DNA of 64,000 bases, taken from assembly GCA_025766275.1 (NCBI GenBank), contig JAFKAC010000024.1, forward strand, positions 620,001 to 684,000. Direction: 5' to 3'. Shown piece by piece: positions 51,377 through 61,614 of the stretch. The position numbers were made by a program, and so were the translations under genes. The notes beneath the pieces are model-generated. The model had not been told where the DNA came from. It was given only the letters and a program-made list of their open reading frames with translations, and did not search any database. How positions within the stretch are numbered: the first letter of the stretch is position 1; every line of letters begins with the position of its first letter. This DNA comes from Lactarius indigo (lineage: Eukaryota > Basidiomycota > Agaricomycetes > Russulales > Russulaceae).

Positions 51377-54300
51377 AAAGAGGAGAGGAAGAAACTCCTT
51401 TCCAGTTTTTCATAACCAGCCTAGGAGAAGATAGAATGATCTTTGGATACCCCTGGTTTGAACACGAAAACCCAGACATAGACTGGAAGAAACAAGAGCT
51501 GAAAGGAGAAGCCGTCACCATCCTGACAGGAGGGTACCGCTTCCGAAGAAAGCAACACCAAGAAGCGAAAGCGGCAGCAACCAAAACAACCTTTGACCCA
51601 GTAAAAGAAACCGCAATCCCAGAAGAATACCAGTGCCACAACAAAGTATTCTCAGACGAAGAAGCACAGCACTTTCCCCCAGAAAGAGAAGAAGACCATC
51701 CCATCACATTGCGACCAGATGCACCCAACAAGATCAATTGCAAAATCTACCCCTTGACTCCAGAAGAAGACAAGGAGTTGAAGGCATATCTCGACGAAAA
51801 CATAGCAAAAGGATATATCTATGAAGGAAGCTCCCCCTACGCTTCCTCCTTCTTCTTCAGAAAGAAAACAGACGGAGGGTTGCGCCCTATCCTGGACTAC
51901 AGACCCCTAAATACCTGGACAATAAAAGACACTTACCCACTACCTCTCATCTCCGACATCCTGACCAACTTAAATGGGAAAACACTGTTCTCAAAGTTCG
52001 ATATCAGATGGGGGTACCATAATATCCGCATAAAAGAGGAAGACCAGTGGAAGGCAGCCTTCAAGACACCAAGAGGGCTGTTCATCCCTCGAGTCATGAC
52101 CTTTGGCCTCACAAATGCACCAGCCACCTTTGCAAGAACCATGAGCAGAATACTTTGACCACTTATGGACAAATACCCAAGAGAACTATTCGTGTACATG
52201 GACGATGTCCTGATAGCCACAGAAGAAGATACAGAGCGCCACAGACAAATTGTACACGAGTTCTTGGAAATCTGTGAAAAGGAATCTTATTTCCTTAAAG
52301 CATCGAAATGCGTGTTCGAACAAAGGAAGATCCACTACCTAGGCATTGTCATCGATGGGTCTCAAATCAAAATCGACCCAAAGAAGGTAGAAGGACTAAA
52401 AGACTGGCCAAGGGACATCAAGTCAGTCAAACAAGCAAGAAGCGTGTTGGGGACACTAAGTTATCAGCAACCCTTCATCCCCAACTTCGCTCACTTAGCA
52501 AGACCCATCACAGACACAATAAAGACATCAGAAGGACCCTTCAGATGGACAAAGGAAGCAGCAGAAGCCTTAGAAGCTCTCATCACGCTTGTGTGCAAAG
52601 ACCCCATCTTATGTCAACCAGATATGGACAAACCTTTCGAACTAGAAGTAGATGCCTCCGCTTTCGCCACAGGGGCAATCTTAACACAAAGAGACAGCCA
52701 AAACAAACCACAAGCTGTGGGATACTTCTTCAAATCATTTTCAGAAGCAGAGCGCAACTATGACATCCATGACAGGGAACTCCTGGCAGTAATCAGAGGA
52801 CTAGAACACTGGAGACACCTTCTTTTAGGGTCCCCCCACGAAATCACAGTGTTTACAGACCACAAAAACCTAGAATATTATCGCCACCCTCGACAAATCA
52901 ATAGGAGAGTGGCGCGCTACATCCCCAGACTTGCAGACTATCACATCAAACTCCACCACAAACCCGGACCCCAAAACCATGCTGATGCCCTGTCAAGACG
53001 CCCTGACCACGACACCGGAGCAGGGGATAACACTGATGTAGTGGTCCTGACCCCAACCATCTTCGCAAACTCCGCTCTCTCCATTAGGATAGATGACCGG
53101 GTCATGGCACACCAATTAGACCACCAAGACACTCTGGACGAGTGGGCCGCCCCCTTCCACCTAGTAAAACAAGGCAAACACTGGTGGAGAGGCGACAAAC
53201 TGGTGGTTGTGGACAACACACCGCTAAAGAGGGGGGTAATTTCTCTGTTTCACGATACAAAAACAGCTGGACACCCCGGAATAACAAAGACCATGTGGAT
53301 AGTGTCACAAGACTTTTGGTGGCCAAACATGAAAGACGACATATCCGCATATGTAAAGGGCTGTGCCACATGCCAATCAAACAAGAACTTCCCTGGGAAC
53401 CTGAAACCACTGATATTCCCCATCAAGACTAACCCAGAAGCACTCCCTTTCGAAACCATTGCTCTAGACTTTATCACAAAGCTACCCCAATCAGAAGACA
53501 ATGACACAATTCTCACCATCACGGATCATGACTGTTCCAAAGCAGCCTTCTTTATCCCATGCAGCGAAACAATAGATGCAGAAGGAGTGGCAAAACTCTA
53601 TGCCAAAACTGTCCTGCCACACTATGGACTACCAAGAAGGGTCATCTCTGACAGAGACCCCAGATTCACAGCGAAGTTCATCAAAGAACTGTGCAGAGTG
53701 CTCGACATAGAACAAAACATCAGCACAGCATACCACCCACAAACAGATGGACAATCAGAGCGAACAAACCAGTGGTTAGAACAGTACCTCCAAATGTTCA
53801 TAAACCATCAACAAGACAATTGGACGGAGCTACTACCACTGGCACAGTACACCCACAACTCCTGGCCAAGTGCAACCACTAAAAAGGCACCCTATGAATT
53901 AATCCTTGGATACATCCCAAGAGTACACCAACCAGAAAGAACGACCACAGTACCAGGAACACAAGAGAGATTGGAGTGAATCCAGGAAGCCAGAAGGACC
54001 GCCCAAGCAGCAATTACCCATGCACAGTCACTGTACAAAGGATCCTCTCGCTTTGAACAACACACAGAAGGAGATAGTGTGTGGCTGGATGCCAGGAACT
54101 TGAAAACAACGCACCCTAGTTTCAAGTTAGCCCCAAAAAGATATGGACCCTTCAGGGTCACAAAGAAGATCTCCGCCACCACATATGCCCTGAAACTTCC
54201 CCATCAATGGCGGATCCACCCAGTATTCCATGCGTCCCTCCTGATGCCATACAAAGAAACCTCCATATATGGAAAGAACTTTACGGAACCACCCCCAGAT

Positions 54301-55980
54301 CTAGTAGATGGAGAACAGGAGTGGGAAGTCGAGAAAATACTAGAAACAAGACGCCACAGGAACCAGTTACAGTTCCTAATCAAGTGGAAAGGATACTCCG
54401 ATGCACACAACAGTTGGGAACCAGAAAAAAACCTCAACGCCCCAGAACTTATTCAGGAACACTTTGAAAGCAACCCCAGAAGCGAAGGAGCAAAGCAATG
54501 GTTAAAACGAAAGGAAGTAACAGTACGAACAGCAACCACCTTCCCCACTAGCTTCCTCACCATGCCCTCTCGCTCCTCCTCTGTAGAACGTCTCGTTGCT
54601 TGTGCCATGGAAAGAGGCTCCTTTGATGAAACACCTTCTGTCACTCCCTCCTCTGGCTATTCTCCCTTCCCAGCACGACCCCCTTCCTTGCCTTCACTCA
54701 TCCAGGAACCACAACCCATCAATCCCACCATGCCCAGCGTCATAGAAACAGAAGGAGGAGGAATAGCCCTTCGCGTTCCCCCTCCTGGACACACAGCTCC
54801 CCCTACTCCCGAGATACACCGACCTACCACCTCCCCCCCTGATCCTAGAGTGACCATGGCTCGCCTCAGCGAAATAATCAACGACCCAATCATGGACGCA
54901 CTCCCCATTAACTATGAAAGGATGCACATCACTGCTGAAGAAGATGACGACCCTGGCTACCCCTTCTTCTTGAATGACCCCTGGAACAGCCACTATGTCC
55001 ACTTCCTCATCCCTGACGACGCTGACCCAACCTCGTACATCCGAAAGGATGCCAAATGGATCAAGATCAGCGAAAACAAAGAAGATGTCATCGGCACCAT
55101 GGGCAAGAACCTCCCTCACTATGGCCTCCCCCTCTTCCTCCTTCCCAGAGACAACGACCCCCACAATCCAGCTCCCCCCATCACCCCAGCTCAAATGCAG
55201 AACTTGGACGAAGCTTCCCCCACAGCCAGGCAAGTCGATGAAGTCCTAGAAGACCTGAAAGATGACCGCCTCACAGCGGAAATCTCCAGGACTCGCCGAC
55301 TCTTGCGAAACCAAAAAGCCCTCCGAAAGGAGATTGAAGGCCTGTACAAGACGATGGAGCCCCTCAAAAGGCACCTCCTCAACATGGACATGCAACTAAC
55401 CAGCACCCGAAGGAGGCTGCAAGAACACAAGGCCTATGTCCGGATTGCAGACCGATGGCTCACACTACACCCCCCTCCTCCGGAAGAAGAAACTCACCCC
55501 TTTGAAGTCCACCACATTCCTGCCCCTGCTCCACCTCGCTTCCACTCCATGCCAAGACTCCACGACGAACCAGAAGGACCTAGCCCCTCGGCAGAAAGGA
55601 AGAAGAGACGCAAGCGCAGAGCCAACAAGAAGGGGACTGGCACCATTCGACTTTGTTACAGGTGTCAGTCTGAAGACCACCTCTCCTTCGCCTGCCCTCA
55701 AAAACAGAAGTTTTGTTGGAGGTGTTCTAGCACTGACCACTTCCCCTATCAGTGCCTCTGGCCAGCCCCAGAAGAACACACTCAGTGGTGTGGCAAGTGT
55801 TTTACCAGCAACAGCCACGAAGAAATCAAGTGTCCCAAGTATGAAAATTGTCGCAAGTGTGGGGCCCATGGTCCCTTCAACTTCCTTCACCAACATCGCT
55901 GCCCCCTCCCTCGCGAAAGCACCCCCTCCAACGATGTAGACAACGATGTCTATGACCTGATGGACTTCGAAGCACTCTAG
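51377..55980 (+). pseudogene. pol: G1 pol, main part, with two in-frame TGA and a long post-chromodomain extension
   Basis: Continues the protease (MIFGYPWFEHENPDIDW), then reverse transcriptase (GLRPILDYRPLNTWTIKD, FGLTNAPATFARTM, FVYMDDVLIATEE), RNase H (FELEVDASAFATGAILTQ, YDIHDRELLAVIRGL), integrase (HPGITKT, CATCQSNK, ALDFITKLPQ, DRDPRFTAKF, TAYHPQTDGQSERTNQWLEQ), GPFRVTKKISATTYALKLP and a chromodomain (EWEVEKILETRRHRNQLQFL, IKWKGYSDAHNSWEPEKNL). About 500 further residues follow: DPWNSHYVHFLI, VIGTMGKNLPHYGLPLFLL, DDRLTAEISRTRRLLRNQ with a coiled coil, an R/K tract, and four Cys/His clusters (CYRC, CWRC, CGKC, CRKC; 55650-55900). In-frame TGA at 52156-52158 and 53977-53979, both where Arg fits. 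The 54079-55980 portion alone is an intact 633-codon frame. Confidence 0.9.
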
Positions 55981-55993
55981 GGAGAGTTGACTT

Positions 55994-56004
55994 AGAGAGG
56001 GGCT
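55994..56004 (+). other. G1 polypurine tract
   Basis: AGAGAGGGGCT just before the 3' LTR (two bases from its start). Confidence 0.6.
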
Positions 56005-56006
56005 CA

Positions 56007-56585
56007 TGTTATGATCCGACACTTCGGACCTAAGTCACAGTATGTCTCCACCCTGCCTTTCCCCTTCTGTACTATACCTTGTTACCAAAGGAGCTACTGT
56101 TACTAGTGGCGCTGTTTCTTTGATCCGCACGTCTGCTTACTCCGTTTAGTCTCTTTGATATTGTGTGGACTTGTGTTCATGTTGTTTGGAACCCTGTCCC
56201 ATATAAACCTGTACCATAGACCGTAGGAAGCCAGACTTGGCTTTGTTTGCAATCTAGCAACCTTGCCTCCATACTTTGGTGTGACCTCGCCTCATTCTCC
56301 TCCTCTTGTGCATCCCCTACCTCAGTCCCTAACCAGGACACTTCGAAGTCTTTGCAGTTGAACTATATCAACACGTCACACCTGTTATACTCTGTGCACT
56401 AGCAAGATCAAGTGTAGAGAAGTGTCAGACACTTCAGACGAGGAGTCCTATATTACAGAGTAGTGCTGCACCCTGTGCCACACTTTTGCCACTTGTATTT
56501 CATAGCAATAAGACAACAGAAGTCTTCGCTTGATACTTGTGTGATTAGAAACCTTCAGAACCCACGCCCCTGCTAGGGCGTAACA
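56007..56585 (+). repeat. G1 3' LTR
   Basis: 579 bp, TGTTATGATCC to GGGCGTAACA, uninterrupted; followed by the CTAGA duplication at 56586-56590. Confidence 0.96.
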
Positions 56586-56590
56586 CTAGA

Positions 56591-57915
56591 CACCCCATCT
56601 CCGTTCTCACGGATCACAATAATCTGTCCTATTTCCGTGCACCCCATAAAATTTCAGGAAGACAGGCACAATGGATGGAAACCCTAGCCGAATACGATTT
56701 TACCCTCCAACACATCCCTGGTCACTCCAACACAGTTGCTGACTTACTTTCTCGACGTCTGGACCTTGATGAGGGGGTGGATTCCATCAACGACAATGTA
56801 ACTATCCTCCCCAATCATCTTTTTTCACGCCTTATCACACTGTCCACGGATGACGAACGACAGAGAGCCCTACAAGAATGCCACAACACCCCAATAGCAG
56901 GGCATCCAGGGATAGCAAACACCTGGGCACTCATAAAGTGATGGTACACGGGGCAGGGACTGAGAGAGTTCACGGAGCAATACGTCAAAGGGTGTCCAAT
57001 GTGCCAGATGAACAAAAGTAGAACACAAGGCAAGGCACCCTTACAACATGTGGACGTACCGGCAGAAGAAGGACCATTTCAGTACATCAGCCTGGATCTG
57101 ATAACAGACCTACCATCAACAGGAAAGTACGACGCCATTCTCACCATCGTGGATCAAGGCTGCAGCAAAGCAACAAAGTTCATCCCATGCACCAAACAGA
57201 TCACGGGAGAAGGAATAGCCACCCTCTACCTCCGACACATATTCCCATGGTTTGGAATCCCGAAGTGAATCATCTCAGATCAAGACCCCAGATTTACGAG
57301 TGCTTTCACTACAGCAATCTGTAAGCAAACAGGGGTCCAACAGAACTTGAGCACAGCCTTCCATCCATGAACAGACGGACAGACAGAGAGATTGAACGCC
57401 TGGGTAGAACAATATCTGCAACATTGGGTAAGACAGCAAGGTCAAAATGACTGGGACCAATATCTACCCATCGCAGAATATGCCCATAACTCTTGGCCAC
57501 ATGACATAACCAAACGAACACCTCATGAACTGCTGTTTGGTATGAATCCTACAGTAAATATTGAAGCAGACGGGGAAAACAAATCTCCGACGGCAACGGA
57601 TCGATTACTCAAGGTTCAAGAAGCACGTCTCCATGCCGCACAAGCCATCCTAAAACGATACAAAACGAGAGAACCCCGTGTCATTTACCAGGAAGGCGAT
57701 CGAGTATGGTTAGATGGGCGCAACCTCAAAGTGACAGCACCCTCAAAGAAGCTGGCACCAAAGCGATACGGCCCCTTCACAATTACGCAGAAGATCTCGC
57801 CAGTAGCGTACAAATTACGACTCCCAGAGACCATGAGGATACACGACATCTTCCATATGGACCTCCTTTTCCCATTCCACAAGACAGAAGCATACAGACC
57901 CGCGTTTACACCACC
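56591..57915 (+). pseudogene. pol: G4 pol, second part (RNase H end, integrase)
   Basis: Resumes the G4 frame after G1: HPISVLTDHNNLSYF, RRQAQWMETLAEYDFTLQHI, DLLSRRLD; integrase zinc region H-P-G-I-A-N-T ... CQMNKSR; core SLDLITDLPSTGKYDAILTI, GCSKATKFIPCTKQI, QDPRFTSAF; then RYGPFTITQKISPVAYKL and IHDIFHMDLLFPF. In-frame TGA at 56939-56941, 57266-57268 and 57368-57370, each at an expected Arg (for example H-P-R-T-D-G). No frameshift. Cut by G5 at 57916 before any chromodomain. Confidence 0.88.
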
Positions 57916-58476
57916 TGTAACGCCACTACAGGGGCGTTAGATACGACCTGTATCAAGTCAGTCAAGTCGCGGTAGCACAAGCTCTAAGGCGAGGCTTCAG
58001 TAGAGTGGTGCACAAGGATCACAAGGACGTTCGTCACTCGGATCGTAGAGGAAGGCTAAGACTCGAAGGTCTAGTGAGTTCGTGAGACAGGAGAAGGGGC
58101 ACAAAGGTGTTCGAGTGTAGTATTACACAAGAAGTCTAGTCTACTGTACAAGCTAGGTATGACTAGGGTTAAATAGTAGTCGTGTTGTATGACTGTCACA
58201 AACAGATGGCATCATTGCCGAGTCGAGAAACAAAGGGATAGGCATAAAGAGAACAAAGCGAGGAGATATCAAAGATAAGGGTGAATCACGCGGGGTCACG
58301 CGTGAATAGAAGTCAGACACTAGCACATGTTGAGCTTTATCAGAAGGGAACGTCGATAAGCAGGGCGCATGATAGGAATCAGGTAAATGTAAAGTCCGCA
58401 TGATTGTACAGGGCTCGTATGGTGTGGGAAGGGAATAGTGGTAAGAAAAGAAACGAGTCCGGGGAAAATTGTAACA
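57916..58476 (-). repeat. G5 3' LTR
   Basis: TGTAACGCCAC to TTGTAACA, 561 bp, with ends resembling the G2 LTR; the element-strand polypurine CGGGGGGTAA lies next to it at 58477-58486. A TATTTAA box occurs on the element strand near 58172-58166. Confidence 0.8.
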
Positions 58477-58510
58477 TTACCCCCCGTCTTGGCCTGAAGA
58501 CGCCTCGACT

Positions 58511-59457
58511 TCAGGATTCTGGATCAATGAGGTCGTAGATGTCGGCGTCAAGGTCATTCTCCAGCCACGGAGAGATGTCGAGTCGACAGTAATGGGTTCT
58601 GAGGAAGAAGAGGGGCCCGCGTTTCCCACACTTGCGGCACATTTCATACTGTGGGCAGCGAATCTCGTCATGATTGGCATTAGTGCGGAAGCATCGTCCG
58701 CACCACCTCCCTTGGGTTTCGGCAGCGATTGTTGGCGGCTCTGGGACTGTGAAGGAAGTGGTTGCTTCGGTGTTTATCGCTTGTCGGATATGCTTGTCGG
58801 CTTGGGAGGTGGTGATGACTTCTTCAACCATTCCTGCACGGTGGAAGATGCACCGATAGGACTGATGCTCTTGGCTCTGGCAGTGTTGGCAGGCCGGTCG
58901 TGGCCTGGTGGGGCAGTCACGTACCAAGTGGTGGGCACTACTGCAGTGGTAACAGCGCCGTCAGTGAGGTTTGTCAGCAAGACGAGGGAATTCTAGTGGT
59001 CCTCCTCGTTGCGGGGTGAAGGGAATGGCGTAGCGCGAGTGTCGAAGGGGGGTTGGCAGAGCTGTCATACGTGCATATTCATTGCCGATAGTGGCGAGGG
59101 CCCCTGCATACTGAAGCCTTCTCTTGGTACTGGCCAGCATCAGATCCACCGTGAGTCGTTCCGGCCATAGTTTGTGTGCGTCTTCCTCTAGTTTTTCGCA
59201 CTTCTCATCGATTTCTTTGAGCGCTAGAAGTCCGGTCCATAGCCTAGTGACTTCAGCTGTGAGACGTGGTGAGTTGAGCTCGATGAGGGTTTCGTCTAGA
59301 GCACAAGCACGAATATTATGGGGGTCAAAGAATTGGAGCTGTTCGGCTGTGAAGGGGGGTGCCAAAACGTTAGGCCTAAGTGATGAGAGGTAGACCATTT
59401 CCCCGTAGTGTGGCTGCCCAGCGCCCATCGTTCCTACTACCTCGGTGAATCCCTTGC
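58511..59457 (-). pseudogene. G5 post-chromodomain extension with zinc clusters, one in-frame TGA
   Basis: Same frame throughout on minus: KGFTEVVGTMGAGQPHYGEM (59450-59390), PPFTAEQLQFF, SPRLTAEVTRLWTGLLALKE with a heptad-rich helix, LASTKRRLQYAGALATIGNE, then TGA (58963-58961) where Arg is expected, and RRCYHCSSAHHLVRDC, CQHCQSQEHQSYRC, CGRCFRTNANHDEIRC, CRKCGKRGPLFFLRTHYC, ending DLDADIYDLIDPES. It matches the G1 extension block for block (G1: VIGTMGKNLPHYG, DDRLTAEISR, four Cys/His clusters, DNDVYDLMDFEAL). The N-terminal side is cut by the G3 LTR. Function unknown; the clusters suggest nucleic-acid binding. Confidence 0.8.
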
Positions 59458-59845
59458 TGTCATGAACGCCCCATATTTTGCCTCTCCTTCTCTTCTTTTC
59501 CATTCTTCCTTCACTTCTTTGCTCTGCTGGCAGTTGTCTTGCTGGCAGTTGTCTTGCTGGCATTGTATTGCCTCGCTGGCACCCCTGAACACTAGCTATA
59601 TAAACCCTGTAGCACACCCTGTATGTCCTTAGCTTTGGCTTCGTCAATACACTGTCTAGTTCCCTCGACACTCTCCTCTCATCTCTACCACAGCCCTCTT
59701 CTCTGAAGCCTTGTTACCTTGAGCTATATCAAGGAACATCCACAGACTTAGGTGCCGTTCTGCTCAGCAGCGGACCAACTCAGTACCCTTTGCCTAAGGC
59801 AGGGCCTGTTACAGAACCAACGCACGCCCCGACAGTGGCGTGACA
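59458..59845 (+). repeat. G3 5' LTR
   Basis: 388 bp, TGTCATGAACG to GGCGTGACA; TATATAAA at 59597-59604 and the self-priming word TAGCTTTGGCTT at 59630-59641. Contains three short tandem CTGGCAGTTGTCTTG-type units near 59525-59560. The same family as the split solo LTR at 1339-15077. Confidence 0.85.
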
Positions 59846-59846
59846 T

Positions 59847-59858
59847 AAGCCAAAGCTA
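59847..59858 (+). other. G3 self-priming primer-binding site
   Basis: AAGCCAAAGCTA, the perfect 12-nt complement of 59630-59641 in the LTR. Confidence 0.85.
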
Positions 59859-59879
59859 CAGACCTCAGAACTAGCCACC

Positions 59880-61583
59880 GTGGCTAGCATCGAACTCGAC
59901 CTCCTCTCGGACGACCAGTGGACCGAAGTCTTTCACCGTTGGAACGACGACCTCCCGATACACGTATTGGGCACTGCCTACTGGAACACCTCACACACTG
60001 ACAGACGCGGAGGCTACCGAGCTCTCCTTAACGAACGCATCTATAACCTCGAATTTATAAACCATTGGTGGCACGTTCTCGAAAAACGCGGAACTGAATT
60101 CTTTACTAGAACATCCCTAGTTATTCCCAGAAGTAACGACGTCGGTCTTGGCTGGTGGAACCCAGAAGACGACGAGAACCCCGAGCAGTATCATCTTGAC
60201 CATCCCGAAACCTTTCCCGAACCCACTGCACCAATCCGCATAGACTCTCCTGTCGAGGAGGACCGTCCTACCGAAAGCGAAAACATACCTGCTGAGACAT
60301 CAGCATCAGACGAACTCACCACCGCACTAGAAAACGTACCTGTCGACGCCCCGGACTTTTGGCACCAGATCACAGCTGCCTCGACACCCGTCTCACCCGT
60401 ATTCCCACCTCTTCTTACCGTCACCGCACCACCCGTTATCATCCCATCAGCACCCGCCATGTCCTCAGGATCCGCAGCCAATACCTCCTCTGGAGGGAAG
60501 CTTAGCGGCAACACCCCGGCCATATTTGATGGCTCCCGAGACAAGTCGAAGAAGTTCTTACGAGAATTCGATCTCTATCGCGGAATGAACGAAGACTCGT
60601 CAGTTATCAGATCACCCTATCAACGCGTGTTCCTCGCGCTCTCCTTTATCCGCGGACCAAATGTCGATGACTGGGTCGACACCCAGTTAGAGGGACTCCG
60701 TACCAAAGTTAGTGGAACGGCCACAGCAGCCGCCGTCCCTAAGACCGAAGAAACGCTGTGGAACGACTTCGTCGCCAGTTTTAAGTCAGCCTACACCAAC
60801 GTCACCGAGAAGCAGGATGCTTACCAGCTCCTAAAGGCGCTCCAAATGAAAGGAGCTGACCTTGACACGTATACCGCCACATTCCAGAATCTTGCCGCGA
60901 AGGCAGGATATGCTCTCGACGCCGCAGCCACGGTCGACCTCTATTCGGGAGGACTACCGTGTGGCCTCTTATCGGCCATCTTGAAACGCGACACGGTCCC
61001 CGAAACCTTCGCACAGTGGGTCGAATCGGCCCAAAAAGAGCAACGAAAATACGCGATGCTTCGCACTCGTGTCGGCCTCAACGACGGAGGCAAAAAGATT
61101 GGCGGAAAGACTAAGCAAGAATGGTTTCAGCTGTTCAACTCGAGTGGCAACCACGGAGGAGGACGACGTACCAGTAACCAGCCCAGTCAGCAGACCACGA
61201 CCCCGACCCGCGATCCCGATGCGATGGACGTCGATCGCGCTCGCATCGCGCTGACCGACGAAGAAATGCAACGTTGCCGCTCAGAAGGCCGTTGCTTCCG
61301 CTGCTTTGGCAAAGGCCACTTATCGCGCGACTGCCCAAAACGATCAACGGGCCAAACTAGCGGTGGGGCAACAACGATCCGCCAGAACGACAACCGTCGC
61401 GGAAATACGACTTCCGCACGTATCGCCGAAATCGAACCTACATCAGCAGCATCCGCGCCCAATCCCGCTGAGCCAGCCCCACGGAAGAAAAATGACGACA
61501 GTTTCGTCGCCCAGGTCCGCGCCATGAAAAACGATGAAAAGGAGGCCATCCTCGACGCCCTCTTCACCAACGAGGATTTTTAG
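59880..61583 (+). CDS. gag: G3 gag, 567 codons, GUG start in a strong initiation context
   Basis: Opens GCCACC GUG GCU AGC AUC (VASIELDLLSDDQWTEVFHR), only 34 nt after the LTR; the frame is open back to a TGA at the LTR edge without any ATG. Conserved N-terminal block IYNLEFINHWWHVLEKRG and GLGWWNPEDDENPE (as in G1). Then an acidic/P-rich linker, the capsid domain (NTPAIFDGSRDKSKKFLREF, FLALSFIRGPNVDDWVDTQL, TLWNDFVASFKSAYTNVTEK) and a CCHC knuckle CFRCFGKGHLSRDC near 61290-61332. Ends ALFTNEDF TAG. Intact. Confidence 0.9.
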   Translation: MASIELDLLSDDQWTEVFHRWNDDLPIHVLGTAYWNTSHTDRRGGYRALLNERIYNLEFINHWWHVLEKRGTEFFTRTSLVIPRSNDVGLGWWNPEDDENPEQYHLDHPETFPEPTAPIRIDSPVEEDRPTESENIPAETSASDELTTALENVPVDAPDFWHQITAASTPVSPVFPPLLTVTAPPVIIPSAPAMSSGSAANTSSGGKLSGNTPAIFDGSRDKSKKFLREFDLYRGMNEDSSVIRSPYQRVFLALSFIRGPNVDDWVDTQLEGLRTKVSGTATAAAVPKTEETLWNDFVASFKSAYTNVTEKQDAYQLLKALQMKGADLDTYTATFQNLAAKAGYALDAAATVDLYSGGLPCGLLSAILKRDTVPETFAQWVESAQKEQRKYAMLRTRVGLNDGGKKIGGKTKQEWFQLFNSSGNHGGGRRTSNQPSQQTTTPTRDPDAMDVDRARIALTDEEMQRCRSEGRCFRCFGKGHLSRDCPKRSTGQTSGGATTIRQNDNRRGNTTSARIAEIEPTSAASAPNPAEPAPRKKNDDSFVAQVRAMKNDEKEAILDALFTNEDF

Positions 61584-61614
61584 CCAGCTCGAATCCCACG
61601 GCCTGGGTTCGAGC
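61574..61614 (+). promoter_or_regulatory. G3 gag/pol -1 frameshift signal
   Basis: Heptamer G GAT TTT (61574-61580) followed by the gag stop TAG, total spacer six bases (TAGCCA), then an 11-bp hairpin with one bulged T: GCTCGAATCCCA (61587-61598), loop CGGCC, TGGGTTCGAGC (61604-61614). The -1 frame is open through it into pol. Confidence 0.88.

Larger units (their letters stand above)
34690..56585 (+). mobile_element. Ty3/gypsy chromovirus G1 with three nested insertions
   Basis: LTRs 34690-35853 (interrupted) and 56007-56585, flanked by CTAGA (34685-34689, 56586-56590). It lies in G4 pol at the RNase H domain; the G4 frame reads on across the site (HLLGAR then H-P-I-S-V-L-T-D-H-N-N). Holds a solo LTR of its own family, a copia-family solo LTR and the gypsy G2. 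Left and right LTRs differ at about four positions by eye over 578 bp. Confidence 0.95.

Noticed and set aside
58961..59671. A 236-codon minus-strand gene starting in the G3 LTR
   Set aside because: Its first 70 codons are G3 LTR antisense; only the part below 59458 is G5 coding sequence.
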